The position numbers and the translations under genes are program-made. Below are positions 24,055 through 33,000 of a stretch of DNA of 62,768 nt, piece after piece. The notes beneath the pieces are model-generated. The model worked only from the letters and a program-made list of their open reading frames with translations. It had not been told where the DNA came from and searched no databases. Source of the stretch: a virus; the IMG/VR virus record IMGVR_UViG_3300033233_000038, positions 1 to 62,768 of that record, one strand, 5' to 3'. Position 1 is the stretch's first letter; each line of letters begins with the position of its first letter.

Positions 24055-25677
24055 ATGTTTGTTTCGGTTAAAGACGATTCGGCAATCTTAAAATGCCGCT
24101 ACCAAGAGAAGGAATTAATAAAGGCAATAGGTGATTATAAATTTGACAGAGTATCTTCATCATGGATTTTCCCGCTCAAGAAACTAGTCGATATTATTGA
24201 TAATCTCAATATCAAGTATGATCCAGAGACAAAAACCATTTATGACCGGCTCCGTAATGACAGGCACAAGCAACATCAAAAGATCAACCTCGCCAATAAA
24301 ATAAAATCTGTTCCACAAACTGTCGAAGAAATTTTAAACGATAAATTCGATGGCATGAATTTGTCAATGTACTATCAGCACCAAAAGAAAGCGATAGCAT
24401 TGGCATCGTTATTTGGAAGTTATGCATTATTTATGGAAACAGGCACAGGTAAAAGTGTTTGTGCCATTAAACTTATTGAATATTGGAAAGTGCCGGCAAT
24501 GATAGTAGCGCCATTGACTACGCTTGAAAGCGTGTGGGTAAAGGAAATTGAGAAGTGGGCGCCGCATCTTAAAAAAGTAATTCTATGGAATAATCTGAAA
24601 GCGTTTAATCTTAATTTCGATGTGTATATCATTAACTATGCTCAATTCAAGATTATGTCTAAAAAATCAGAAGTACCGATTGAAAGGAAAATCCAATGCC
24701 TTGTTATTGATGAGTCAAGTTGCTGCAAAAATCCAAGATCTGAAATAAGCAAAGCAATAATTTCTTATAAGGATAAAATAAAATATAAACTTTGTCTTAC
24801 AGGGACCCCGGCCCCAAATAACCTTCTCGAATACTGGGGCCAGCTCGCATTTATTAATGACTCGCTATTAGGATCAAACTTCTATAAATTCCGTAACACG
24901 TTTTTTTATAGTACCGGTTTCGGCGGATACTTATACCGCCCGATGAAAGGCGCTAAGGAAGCGATTATAGAGAACGTATCAAAGCAAGCCTTTTCAGTGA
25001 AAAAAGAAGATTGTCTCGATTTGCCTGACCGCGTTTATGAAACGCGATATGTCTATATGGATGAAGTGCAGAAAAAAGCTTATGAAATGATGAAGAAAGA
25101 AAATATCTTGGAGTTTCAAGGCAACATCACTCTGGCCGCAAATGAATTAGCGAAGATAATGAAGCTCAGACAGGTCACTTCCGGCTGGAGTATTAACACT
25201 GAGGGTATCCCTATTTTTATTTCAGACACAAAGGTAAACGCACTAAAAGAATTACTTGAAGAAATATCTGAAGATAAACAAGTAATTATTTGGGTCAACT
25301 TTCATTTTGAGATACATCGATTAAAAGAAGTTTTCAAAGATGAATGTAATGTCCTCTACGGCGAACTCTCTCAAAAAGAAAAACAGAAAAACATAGAAGA
25401 TTTCCAAAATAAAAAATACCGTATACTTATCGCGCATCCGCTTTCCGGTGGTATGGGGATCAACTTCCAACAATGCTCATACGCAATATGGTATAGCCTC
25501 AATTATTCTCAAGAACAATATTCTCAAGCTAATGACAGGATTTATAGAATAGGACAACAGAATAAAGTCACTTATTTTATTTTACTCGCAAAAGATAGTA
25601 TCGATGAAGTGATATATAGAGTCCTTGATAAGAAAGCTGACCTAATGGAAGAGTGCATGAAGTTATTAAAAAATTAA
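24055..25677 (+). CDS. SNF2-family DNA helicase/translocase
   Basis: 540 residues. An N-terminal 60-residue segment resembles the HARP-type annealing domain. Then Walker A METGTGKS (about 127-134), motif II DESS (about 219-222), motif III LTGTPAPN (about 248-255) and motif VI NDRIYRIGQQ (about 493-502), in SNF2 order. Such single-chain phage SNF2 proteins remodel or reanneal DNA in replication and recombination. AAGGAAT is the ribosome site, just after the pseudoknot. It has its own promoter. Confidence 0.88.
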   Translation: MFVSVKDDSAILKCRYQEKELIKAIGDYKFDRVSSSWIFPLKKLVDIIDNLNIKYDPETKTIYDRLRNDRHKQHQKINLANKIKSVPQTVEEILNDKFDGMNLSMYYQHQKKAIALASLFGSYALFMETGTGKSVCAIKLIEYWKVPAMIVAPLTTLESVWVKEIEKWAPHLKKVILWNNLKAFNLNFDVYIINYAQFKIMSKKSEVPIERKIQCLVIDESSCCKNPRSEISKAIISYKDKIKYKLCLTGTPAPNNLLEYWGQLAFINDSLLGSNFYKFRNTFFYSTGFGGYLYRPMKGAKEAIIENVSKQAFSVKKEDCLDLPDRVYETRYVYMDEVQKKAYEMMKKENILEFQGNITLAANELAKIMKLRQVTSGWSINTEGIPIFISDTKVNALKELLEEISEDKQVIIWVNFHFEIHRLKEVFKDECNVLYGELSQKEKQKNIEDFQNKKYRILIAHPLSGGMGINFQQCSYAIWYSLNYSQEQYSQANDRIYRIGQQNKVTYFILLAKDSIDEVIYRVLDKKADLMEECMKLLKN

Positions 25678-25867
25678 ATTAGTTCTTTCAAACCTATCGC
25701 TTTATGGCTGTTCGTGAAAGCCGAAAACAGGGTAATTGGAATTGTCCGATGGAAGTCTTGTAAAGAACTGCCCTGGAGAACTGCGTATGCGGTCGCCAGC
25801 CAGAAAAATAAACATAATGTTTAGTCCTAACCCGAAAGCGAGGAGAATATGGATACAGGAGGGAAAA
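25678..25867 (+). other. Intergenic stretch with a small structured segment
   Basis: No convincing gene. A 19-codon frame starts at 25703 and the following gene's frame is open upstream to 25736 without a ribosome site. CTGG...ACTGC-GTAT-GCGGT...CCAG near 25773-25799 can fold. Purpose unknown. Confidence 0.3.
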
Positions 25868-26026
25868 ATGGAATTAAAAACAATAAAGAATAATATCTGG
25901 CAATCAACAACGGGTGAGATTTTATTAGAAGAGTGCGACGTCATTACTTGCGATGAAGGAGAAACATTCTTTTGTAAAACTCACAACAAAGAGTTATTTT
26001 GTGAAAAATGTGAAGATAGAGTTTAA
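25868..26026 (+). CDS. Small Cys-rich hypothetical protein
   Basis: 52 residues from ATG 25868, 4 bases after GGAGGG, preferred over the open upstream extension. Cysteines C23, C28, C36, C45 and C48 with H39 could bind zinc (CDVITCDEGETFFCKTHNKE). No family recognised. Confidence 0.55.
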   Translation: MELKTIKNNIWQSTTGEILLEECDVITCDEGETFFCKTHNKELFCEKCEDRV

Positions 26027-26043
26027 AACTCAGGAGGGAAGGT

Positions 26044-26139
26044 ATGAAACTACTCCGCATCATCAAAGCCTTTTTCGTTTATCAACGCTTTGCGTGGTAT
26101 TCGTGGTTTCAGTATATTAGAGAGGAGTGTGAGAAATGA
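26044..26139 (+). CDS. 31-residue aromatic/basic peptide
   Basis: ATG 26044 after AGGAGGGAAGGT. Peptide is rich in Phe, Tyr, Trp, Lys and Arg (MKLLRIIKAFFVYQRFAWYS), possibly an amphipathic membrane-surface helix. ATGA overlap with the next gene supports translation. Confidence 0.45.
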   Translation: MKLLRIIKAFFVYQRFAWYSWFQYIREECEK

Positions 26140-26348
26140 AACTAACAAAGCAACAAGCGCAGGTAATAGTTGACAAAATAAAAGAGTCGAATAGCCCCGA
26201 AAAAACAATTAGAACATATAACATCGTCTGCCCAAGTTGCCAGGGATTAGGATATGTTGAGAATCCCGCACCAGTAACATCAACGGCGCAGATTGTTTGC
26301 CCTGCGTGTAATGGCACAAAGGTTGTATTAGTAACAGAGGCAGATTGA
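26136..26348 (+). CDS. Small DnaJ-type zinc-finger protein
   Basis: 70 residues with two CxxCxGxG-like units, CPSCQGLGYV and CPACNGTKVV, which would bind one zinc as in the DnaJ central domain. The N-terminal helix is charged. Role unknown; small proteins of this type are common in phage early regions. Confidence 0.65.
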   Translation: MKLTKQQAQVIVDKIKESNSPEKTIRTYNIVCPSCQGLGYVENPAPVTSTAQIVCPACNGTKVVLVTEAD

Positions 26349-26388
26349 ATTATTGCCTTTCTACAATCAAAAAGAATTGGGGGGTAGA

Positions 26389-26625
26389 ATGAATAAACAT
26401 AAACCAGACGATTTAATTCATCAACCTTTTTGGGATAAAAGCAGCCACGATGCAACATTCTATTGTCCAAATTGCAATGCGCCTTATTATGATCATACCG
26501 AATGGGGTGGAGATGATAGGTGGTATTTTGATTGTGTATCTTGTGGAAAAACACTTTATGTTATTAGAAAAGAAACTATTACGAATGATTACAAAGTTGA
26601 AGTAGAAAAAGATATATGTAAATGA
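26389..26625 (+). CDS. Zinc-ribbon hypothetical protein
   Basis: 78 residues from ATG 26389 with GGGGGGTAGA upstream; an in-frame TTG at 26353 is less likely. CPNC...CVSC with 26 residues between makes a zinc ribbon, surrounded by aromatic residues (YYDHTEWGGDDRWYFD). No family recognised. Confidence 0.55.
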   Translation: MNKHKPDDLIHQPFWDKSSHDATFYCPNCNAPYYDHTEWGGDDRWYFDCVSCGKTLYVIRKETITNDYKVEVEKDICK

Positions 26626-26640
26626 GAGGATAAAAATACT

Positions 26641-26658
26641 AATTATCATCTGATAATT
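26641..26658 (+). promoter_or_regulatory. Palindrome just before a ribosome site
   Basis: AATTATCA-TC-TGATAATT, perfect 8-base arms, immediately followed by GGAGGAGGTGAG. It may be an operator or an RNA hairpin next to the ribosome site of the frameshifted gene. Confidence 0.45.
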
Positions 26659-26672
26659 GGAGGAGGTGAGCA

Positions 26673-27172
26673 ATGAATGAAGAACTTCGAAAAGCGATAG
26701 GACAAGTAGAGGATTTGTTAAGTGATATGTGCATACCGACTCCTGACCATTTGGATGCGATTAAGAAACTCAAGGATTTAGCTCAAGCCTATCTTTCGTG
26801 CGGGGAGTTGGAAGAGGAAGAAAAATTAGTTTGCTCTTATTGTGGTGGGAATTTGGAAGAAAGAGAATTTTTGATAATCTTGGAAATAAAGAAATAAGAA
26901 CAAAACACCAAGTTTGCATGGCATGTTCCAAAATCGAACATGGCATAACACAAACAGTATTTAATTTTGCGAAAAAGATGGTTGAAGACAAAAAGTTTAC
27001 TCATTATTCTTATGATATTATTGAAGACGAAAAAGAAAGAAAAAAAGCAGACACGAACATTTTGTGTTATTTAATAAATTATATTTATAAAAATTATAAT
27101 AATGACCAACACAAACTCATCATGCTCAGGAAGCAAGAAGAGTTGAGGGAGAAGTACGGAGGGATAGAATGA
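26673..27172 (+). pseudogene. Frameshifted paralogue of the 27308..27712 gene
   Basis: Frame one (26673..26897) gives LAQAYLSCGELEEEEKLVCS and YCGGNLEEREF. A -1 change at the T5 run near 26870 continues into the frame ending at 27172: DNLGNKEIRTKHQVCMACSK and, at the end, QHKLIMLRKQEELREK. The intact neighbour has the same ends (LAQDYLSCGELEE and QHNLIMLKKREELKEK), which shows that both frames belong to one gene of about 166 residues. The joined CSYC...CMAC pair forms a zinc-finger-like centre. Either an indel, an assembly error or recoding. Confidence 0.7.
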
Positions 27173-27330
27173 AATATCAAATTGAAAATGTAAAACAAAT
27201 AGACCATATTGAAACTGATGGTAAAGGAAATCTTTGTATATGGGTTACAAGCAGAAACGACAATTTAGAAATAAGAAAAATATATCCCAAGCACTCTGGG
27301 GTGAACAATGAACGAAGAACAGAAAATTAA
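27169..27330 (+). CDS. Small hypothetical protein
   Basis: 53 residues from ATG 27169 (ATGA overlap with the frame before; GGAGGGATAGA upstream). MKYQIENVKQIDHIETDGKG begins a beta-like chain. Ends inside the next gene. Confidence 0.45.
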   Translation: MKYQIENVKQIDHIETDGKGNLCIWVTSRNDNLEIRKIYPKHSGVNNERRTEN

Positions 27331-27712
27331 AGAAGCAGTAGAAATAGTTAAAAACAGTATGTATGGTTTAGGACATTATGAAAAAGAATTAGAAGCAACT
27401 CAAATTCTCATTTCCCTCGCCCAAGACTATCTTTCGTGCGGGGAATTGGAGGAAATGAAATGGGAATGTGGATATCAACATCAAGATTGTTATGATGCAG
27501 AAAGAAGGGGGTGGAATGAAGCCGTCCGCCAGCACAACCTCATCATGCTCAAGAAGCGGGAAGAGTTGAAGGAGAAGATAGATTTAATAATGCATAAATG
27601 GTTCTGGAGTAAAGGTAATCGCAATGAAGAAACAATGCAGCATGAGCCGCCTAAAGACTGGGAAGAAATAAACACCGCTCTCAAAAACGAGCTAATGGGA
27701 GAAGGAAGGTAA
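27308..27712 (+). CDS. Hypothetical protein (intact paralogue)
   Basis: 134 residues from ATG 27308 after GGGGTGAAC. Shares its N-terminal LAQDYLSCGELEE and its QHNLIMLKKREELKEK helix with the broken copy upstream, but has a different middle (CGYQHQDCYDAERRGWNEA). Function unknown. Confidence 0.6.
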   Translation: MNEEQKIKEAVEIVKNSMYGLGHYEKELEATQILISLAQDYLSCGELEEMKWECGYQHQDCYDAERRGWNEAVRQHNLIMLKKREELKEKIDLIMHKWFWSKGNRNEETMQHEPPKDWEEINTALKNELMGEGR

Positions 27713-27714
27713 GA

Positions 27715-28044
27715 ATGATAGAACTTCTTGAAGCATTTAAAACTTTAAAATCAAACAGCTATCCAGCGTCAAAAGAAGAGTATGTTGTAGCTTCAAAGCA
27801 TCTCAACATATTGCTTGATTTTGTCTCTGATTTTTTAAATCATCGAGTCCCTCTGCGCGTATCACCGCATCAATTAGGTGAATTTGCGAAAGAATGGATC
27901 ATACAAGATATAAATGGCAGGACAATGCTCCCCAATACGCCGGACTGCGGTAACGTCCATAAATTATTTCGTGATATGAATGAAGATATGCCAAATTTTT
28001 ATTGGTCATATAATCCTAAAATGAATGAAGAAGAGATAAAATGA
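27715..28044 (+). CDS. Hypothetical protein
   Basis: 109 residues, helical N-terminus (IELLEAFKTLKSNSYPASKE). No family recognised. GAAGGTAAG precedes ATG 27715; ATGA overlap with the next small membrane gene. Confidence 0.55.
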   Translation: MIELLEAFKTLKSNSYPASKEEYVVASKHLNILLDFVSDFLNHRVPLRVSPHQLGEFAKEWIIQDINGRTMLPNTPDCGNVHKLFRDMNEDMPNFYWSYNPKMNEEEIK

Positions 28045-28151
28045 ATCAGCAACAATATACTCTACAAATTATATTCGAGATAACTTATATAACACTGCTC
28101 ATATTATTTATACTATGGGCAACAAGGAAAGGTGGTGAGAAAAATGGCTAA
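28041..28151 (+). CDS. 36-residue single-span membrane protein
   Basis: One hydrophobic segment (IIFEITYITLLILFILWA) followed by a basic tail RKGGEKNG. ATGA overlap with the preceding gene supports translation; too short to assign. Confidence 0.45.
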   Translation: MNQQQYTLQIIFEITYITLLILFILWATRKGGEKNG

Positions 28152-28332
28152 GATTAAATATATCTATTTCCAGAAAGATTCATTGGATGAAAAGCAATCA
28201 CAGTTGCTCACAGAATTATTAGTGAGCAAGATAGTTGTTTTGGAACAAGATGAGAATAGCAACAAGGTTGTAGCGCGTCACGGCACGAACAAAGGCACGT
28301 TGAAAAAAATCTTAAAACAGAAAGGAGCGTGA
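28144..28332 (+). CDS. Small basic hypothetical protein
   Basis: 62 residues from ATG 28144 (AAAGGTGGTGAGAAAA upstream); GTG 28132 is in frame but less suited. Ends with a Lys-rich stretch (KGTLKKILKQKGA), possibly nucleic-acid binding. No family recognised. Confidence 0.5.
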   Translation: MAKIKYIYFQKDSLDEKQSQLLTELLVSKIVVLEQDENSNKVVARHGTNKGTLKKILKQKGA

Positions 28333-28337
28333 TAAGC

Positions 28338-28511
28338 ATGCCAGAAGGAATTAACATAAAGCTTGAATTGTCGACAGAAGGGCAAGAAACCAAGAAAGGT
28401 TCTCATATCAGCGAAGAATTCAGAAATCAACCGCTTGAGAAAGTTCAGGCAATAGAGAAGTTCTTTGCCACGACAGTGAGAGAGTTTGTCTACAAGACAT
28501 TAAGAGGATAG
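28338..28511 (+). CDS. Small hypothetical protein
   Basis: 57 residues from ATG 28338 with AAAGGAG upstream. Sequence MPEGINIKLELSTEGQETKK then a helix (LEKVQAIEKFFATTVREFVY). No family recognised. Confidence 0.5.
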   Translation: MPEGINIKLELSTEGQETKKGSHISEEFRNQPLEKVQAIEKFFATTVREFVYKTLRG

Positions 28512-28532
28512 TAGGGAGTTTTATTAATGAGG

Positions 28533-28560
28533 CTACGAGGCCTCATACGGGGCCTCGTAG
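28533..28560 (+). promoter_or_regulatory. Strong intergenic hairpin
   Basis: CTACGAGGCC/GGCCTCGTAG, perfect 10-bp stem with an 8-base loop, 15 bases before the nuclease start codon. No T-run follows. Confidence 0.65.
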
Positions 28561-28575
28561 TGGGTTGAACTTAAA

Positions 28576-28884
28576 ATGAATGAACGAAAATTGTATCCTA
28601 TCTTTAAAGAGAAAATAACAAAAGCTGATCCAAATTGTTTTTGGTATAAAATTCCTGACACTTTTAATCTTGGTGGACGGAAGCCGTTTGACGGATTTCT
28701 CGTCATACAAGGAATCCCCTTCGCCATAGAATTTAAAAACAAAGAAGGAGAACTTGAAAAATATCAGGCTTACCAATTAACTGATTTTATCAATGCCGGG
28801 GGTGAAGCATTAGTGTATTGGGCTAAGAAAGAAACGCTTGATGAATTCGTAGAAAAAATAATAGAGAAAGTAAAAGAAAAATAA
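28576..28884 (+). CDS. VRR-NUC-like PD-(D/E)xK nuclease
   Basis: 102 residues. D39 (KPFDGFL), E52-x-K54 (AIEFKNK) and the following EKYQAYQL give the complete nuclease core of the VRR-NUC group, at the usual length for phage stand-alone copies. These are thought to resolve branched DNA intermediates. The gene stands between recombination-associated small genes. Confidence 0.8.
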   Translation: MNERKLYPIFKEKITKADPNCFWYKIPDTFNLGGRKPFDGFLVIQGIPFAIEFKNKEGELEKYQAYQLTDFINAGGEALVYWAKKETLDEFVEKIIEKVKEK

Positions 28885-28906
28885 TAGAATAGAGAGGAGG
28901 TGAATA

Positions 28907-29161
28907 ATGAAAATCTATGTATTATCTGCAACTCTTGATTCCCAGATTACAACGCAAGCTATACCCGCCCGTGATGATTTCAGCGCAAAGGTTTTAGCGG
29001 CGATAAAGATCAATGCTTATCATGTTTCTGACAAGAGATATGCCATCGGTGGACTTACGCTTAAAGATCCTGACGGGAAAGTGATATGGGAAGTCAAGGT
29101 TGAAACGAAACCGGAAGCACAAACTGCACCAACACAAGCACCAAAGAAAGGAGTAAAGTAA
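28907..29161 (+). CDS. Hypothetical protein
   Basis: 84 residues after AGAGAGGAGGTGAATA. Globular N-terminal 65 residues and a Pro, Ala, Thr, Lys-rich flexible tail. No family recognised. Confidence 0.6.
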   Translation: MKIYVLSATLDSQITTQAIPARDDFSAKVLAAIKINAYHVSDKRYAIGGLTLKDPDGKVIWEVKVETKPEAQTAPTQAPKKGVK

Positions 29162-29162
29162 C

Positions 29163-29570
29163 ATGGCTGAAAAAGAAACAGAGTTGCTGCAAGCAGTGCT
29201 CGATGCGCGCAAAGATGTAGAGAATTCAGAAGCAGATCTTAGCGAAGCAAATGAGCTGAAACAAAAAGCGGAAGCAGCCCTCATAGAGCACATGGATAAT
29301 GCAGATCTAAAGTCGTTTAAAAGTACGATCTTTAATTGTATTGCCGTCCGTAAGGAAACGCTCTATGTATCAATCGAGAAGGAAAAGAAAGAAGATGCAA
29401 TGAAATGGATAGAAGAAGATTGCGGCCGCGGCGATATGATTAAGCCTTCTATACATAACAGAACTCTGACTTCATTCATTTCCGAGCGGTTGAAAAAAGG
29501 TGAGGCGATTCCGCAGGAAATGTTTCGGTATTTCTTCAAACCAGAGTTAGCAATCAGTTATAACAAATAG
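29163..29570 (+). CDS. Gp157-like protein
   Basis: 135 residues. A long N-terminal coiled coil (LLQAVLDARKDVENSEADLS) is followed by SFKSTIFNCIAVRKETLYVS, an arrangement typical of the siphovirus Gp157 family, reported as accessory to recombination or resistance to infection. Lies directly before a putative recombination partner gene. Confidence 0.6.
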   Translation: MAEKETELLQAVLDARKDVENSEADLSEANELKQKAEAALIEHMDNADLKSFKSTIFNCIAVRKETLYVSIEKEKKEDAMKWIEEDCGRGDMIKPSIHNRTLTSFISERLKKGEAIPQEMFRYFFKPELAISYNK

Positions 29571-29580
29571 GAGGCTTAAA

Positions 29581-30330
29581 ATGAGTAAAGAAAAAGACAT
29601 TGTAAAAAAAGAAGAAGGAAAAGTCGTGCCACGATTATCCGGAGATCAAAATCTTCCGGCAGGTTTTGATGAAGTAGATAAAGAGGATTTGAAAATACCG
29701 CGTCTAGCGATCCTTCAAGGATTATCACAGATCGTCGTTGAAGGGAAAGCACGCATGGGGCAGTTAGCGAATTCTCTCACCAAAGAAGTCTTTAGTGAAA
29801 GCGTTGAGTTCATACCATTGTTCATGTTTAAGACAAGAGCGAAATTTGAAAAAGGCAGAGGGCTTGTCATGTTCTCACGCGACAACGTAACAGTAACAAT
29901 GGCCATAGAGGAGTTTGCTGAATATCAAGATCGCCCCGTTGAAGAAGTCCCCGGCGCAAATTGGGAAGGAGATAATTCACCCACGTTTAATCTTGTGTAC
30001 AACTTTCCTGTGCTTTTAGTGGGGAGATTAAATGAATTCCCGATCTCAATATCACTGATGAAGACAGCAACGAAAGCTGCGAAGGGATTACTTTCTATGG
30101 CGCGGTTTTCCGGTGAAGACATGTTTGCACGGGTCTATACCATAAAGACAAAAATCGAGCAGAACGAAAACGGTACATACGCTGTGCCAGTCTTAGAGCT
30201 TGCGCGCAGGGCTACTGATGAAGAATATATCGCAGCAAGCAAGTGTTTCAATGAATGGTATCGCCGTAAGAAAGACATCTCTGTTGATCTCGAAGAAGAG
30301 ACCACTGTCAAAGAACAACCAACGGAATAA
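29581..30330 (+). CDS. Conserved phage protein, possibly DNA recombination or ssDNA binding
   Basis: 249 residues. Pattern IPRLAILQGLSQIVVEGKAR then SVEFIPLFMFKTRAKFEKGR is recurrent among phage proteins encoded beside Gp157 and nuclease genes. I do not recognise a named family. Charged termini flank a central globular part. ATG follows AGGAGGCTTAAA. It ends 6 bases before the tRNA. Confidence 0.5.
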   Translation: MSKEKDIVKKEEGKVVPRLSGDQNLPAGFDEVDKEDLKIPRLAILQGLSQIVVEGKARMGQLANSLTKEVFSESVEFIPLFMFKTRAKFEKGRGLVMFSRDNVTVTMAIEEFAEYQDRPVEEVPGANWEGDNSPTFNLVYNFPVLLVGRLNEFPISISLMKTATKAAKGLLSMARFSGEDMFARVYTIKTKIEQNENGTYAVPVLELARRATDEEYIAASKCFNEWYRRKKDISVDLEEETTVKEQPTE

Positions 30331-30336
30331 CAAAAT

Positions 30337-30409
30337 TGCGGGGTGGTGTAGCGGCCAACACGTCTGCTTCATACGCAGAAGATCGCTGGTTCGAGTCCAG
30401 TCCCCGCTA
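30337..30409 (+). tRNA. tRNA with CAU anticodon (Met or Ile2)
   Basis: 73 bases with D stem GTGT/ACAC, anticodon stem TCTGC/GCAGA with loop TTCATAC (anticodon CAT), variable loop AGATC and T stem GCTGG/CCAGT with loop TTCGAGT. The acceptor stem pairs GCGGGG with CCCCGC, with a T-T at the outermost pair; base 73 is A and CCA is not encoded. CAU may be Met or lysidine-modified Ile; sequence alone does not decide. The only tRNA seen. Confidence 0.88.
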
Positions 30410-30432
30410 TTTTTTATCTAGAAGGATATTAT

Positions 30433-32997
30433 ATGAAAAATTTGAAATTGTTTATGCAATTATTCTCTGGGAGAAAAGATTCTTATGGAGTGAACCAAAT
30501 GTGTTTGAAGGAATCTCTTACTCCAGAGACATATCAGCAACATCTTGAAGGAATACGGCGTATCGGCGTATATCCGATCTTCGATAAGAAATTCACGCAG
30601 TGGCTTAGTTGCGATATAGATATTGATGATTTTAACCAAGCACTTTCAATAAAGAAACGCGCAGAGAATTTTAAAATAAAAGTATTTTTGGAACGCAGTA
30701 AAAGCAAAGGTTTTCATTGCTGGTCGTTCTTTGATAAGCCAATAGAAGCAGTTAAGCCGCGTCTCGTTTTTGAAATGATTCTTAGTGAATTAGAAATTAC
30801 CTGTGAAGTATTCCCGAAGCAAGACGAGGTGGGAGAAAATCAGTTTGGGAATTTTATATTCTTACCGTTGTTTGGTGGTGATGCAAAAAGTGGTAAGACT
30901 GTTTTTGTTGATGAAAAAAATAATATCATTATAGATGATATAAAAGATTTACAAAAGATAGAATATACAAAAGTTTCTGGCCTTGAAGAAATGATACAAT
31001 TAAACAATCTTGAACGTAAAAAGATTTTTCTTCAAGAAACGCCGGCAAGTGAAATAAAAATATCTAGTAAGCTTTTACCCTGTATAGAGAAAATTAAAAA
31101 AGGCGTAGCAAAAGGCCACCGCAATGAAGCATGTTTTCGGCTCTGCATTTTCTTGAAAGAACGCAGCATTCCTCGAGATGATATTGAAACATTAATCAAT
31201 AACTGGAATTTAAAGAACCATGATCCGCTGCCGAAAAAAGAAATATTGAATATCATCGAATCTGTTTTTAAAAACAATTACAAAAGTTATGGATGCGATG
31301 ACGGTATCATTGCCACGTATTGCAGCAAGGAAGCATGCCCTATCATACAATCACAACGACGCAAGGAAAAAATCGAACAGGGCATCATTACAATGATATT
31401 CCGTGATACTGAAGTCATGGTATTCAGGAAGAAAAATTATGAATACAGGTTATCTAATTTTGAATTTACGAAAGCAGGAAAATTCAAAGTATCATTGACG
31501 CTGTCAAGAGACGAAAAGATTTTGTTTAAAGACATTATCAACTTAAACATGGCCTCTCACCGGAGCCGCTTCGTCAAGATCTCTGATGATAAAGAAATAG
31601 ATATGGATTTAATCACCATTGAAGACCTTACTAAAAAACAGATAGAAAAAGAAGAACACGATAAGTTAACAGCCCCGAAGCAATTATACATTATGACGGA
31701 AGGAGAAAAAAATGAAGCGATTAAATTTCTTTCTGATACCCACGATCTATTGTACCGCGTTATTAATATTACCAACCGAATGGGTGTAGTTGGCGAAGAG
31801 ACGGTAAGGCTTATGGTGTATTTATGTTATACATCAAGGATATTAAGAGATCCTCTATCAATAACCGTAAAAGGAGAAACATCAAGCGGGAAATCATTCG
31901 CCTGTCAAAATATCCAAAAACTTATTCCGGAAGAAGGATACCATTTTATTACAAGAGCTACTCAAAATGCTTTCTTTCATCTTCAGGAAGATGGGATGCA
32001 ACATCGAATTATTTACATTAACGAATTGCCCGGTAGTGAGAGCGCAGATTATTCTATCCGCACCGCGCAAAGTGAAGGCGATCTCGTCTTGATGATGCCG
32101 ATAAAAGACCCTGTTACCGGTGATATGGAAACAGTAACAAAGCGAGTCAAAGGCCCTGTTGGATTCCTCATTACCACAACGAAAGCACATATGTTCGATG
32201 AAAATGAAACTCGGAATTTCTCGATATTCAGCGATGACTCACCACAATTAACAACTGCAATAGGAGCTATCACCATCCGAAAAGCTGAAGGAGAAGATTT
32301 CATAATCGATGAGAAAGAATTGAATTTATGGAAGAATGTACAGCGCTTACTTAATCCTGATTTTAAAGTAATCATACCCTATGCTAAAGAAGTATTTTCC
32401 GCATTTCCAGATAAGCCGGTACGCATACGCAGGGATCGTGAACGTTTCAGGATTCTTATATCAGTCATTACCATATTGCACCAATTCCATAGAGAACAAA
32501 AGAAAACAGAAAATGGTGGTATCAATTTAGTATCGACATTAGCTGATTATTATATCGCAAAAGTAGTCGCTGAATCTATATTAACGTACACTATCTATGA
32601 GATAGGCCCCTCAGCAGAGGAAATGTGGAAAGCGATTAAAAATATGGGTGAAAAATGGAATCCGGAAAACCCCGCAGGAGAATTTACGTTTAAATACAAG
32701 GATGTAGCAGATTTCTTGGACTGGAAAGTAGAAAAAGTAAAGAAGTGGATGTATGCGTTATTACGATCCGCTATGGTCGATTATTCGGAACATGGAATCG
32801 GTGGCCGAGGCAAGGCTTCGATATTTAAAATATCGCAGCAAGGACTTGAATGGTCAAGTGATTCTCTTGGTTTCCTTCCGGCAGTAGAAACCTTGTATGA
32901 TAAATACCCTTGCGAAAAATCTTTGTTTTATAATCCGGTGTCAGGGCACTCGATCGATCCTAAAGAAGCAAGCGCCCCTGAGGGCTTATTGGAGTAA
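30433..32997 (+). CDS. Primase-polymerase/helicase fusion
   Basis: 854 residues. An N-terminal archaeo-eukaryotic type primase domain, resembling the TOTE group, shows DIDIDD near 61, VFLERSKSKGFHCWSFF near 85-100 and EVFPKQDEVG near 130. A PriCT-like helical linker (GHRNEACFRLCIFLKERSI) follows. The ATPase has Walker A GETSSGKS near 481 and Walker B IIYINE near 522. A C-terminal winged helix (FLDWKVEKVKKWMYALL) is shared with the next gene. It should prime and unwind DNA at the fork. No DNA polymerase is encoded here, so the host enzyme is presumably used. Confidence 0.85.
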   Translation: MKNLKLFMQLFSGRKDSYGVNQMCLKESLTPETYQQHLEGIRRIGVYPIFDKKFTQWLSCDIDIDDFNQALSIKKRAENFKIKVFLERSKSKGFHCWSFFDKPIEAVKPRLVFEMILSELEITCEVFPKQDEVGENQFGNFIFLPLFGGDAKSGKTVFVDEKNNIIIDDIKDLQKIEYTKVSGLEEMIQLNNLERKKIFLQETPASEIKISSKLLPCIEKIKKGVAKGHRNEACFRLCIFLKERSIPRDDIETLINNWNLKNHDPLPKKEILNIIESVFKNNYKSYGCDDGIIATYCSKEACPIIQSQRRKEKIEQGIITMIFRDTEVMVFRKKNYEYRLSNFEFTKAGKFKVSLTLSRDEKILFKDIINLNMASHRSRFVKISDDKEIDMDLITIEDLTKKQIEKEEHDKLTAPKQLYIMTEGEKNEAIKFLSDTHDLLYRVINITNRMGVVGEETVRLMVYLCYTSRILRDPLSITVKGETSSGKSFACQNIQKLIPEEGYHFITRATQNAFFHLQEDGMQHRIIYINELPGSESADYSIRTAQSEGDLVLMMPIKDPVTGDMETVTKRVKGPVGFLITTTKAHMFDENETRNFSIFSDDSPQLTTAIGAITIRKAEGEDFIIDEKELNLWKNVQRLLNPDFKVIIPYAKEVFSAFPDKPVRIRRDRERFRILISVITILHQFHREQKKTENGGINLVSTLADYYIAKVVAESILTYTIYEIGPSAEEMWKAIKNMGEKWNPENPAGEFTFKYKDVADFLDWKVEKVKKWMYALLRSAMVDYSEHGIGGRGKASIFKISQQGLEWSSDSLGFLPAVETLYDKYPCEKSLFYNPVSGHSIDPKEASAPEGLLE

Positions 32998-33000
32998 AAA

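Noticed and set aside
30336-30548. Small frame across the tRNA
   Set aside because: Its bases are accounted for by a complete tRNA and by the start of the primase gene in another frame.
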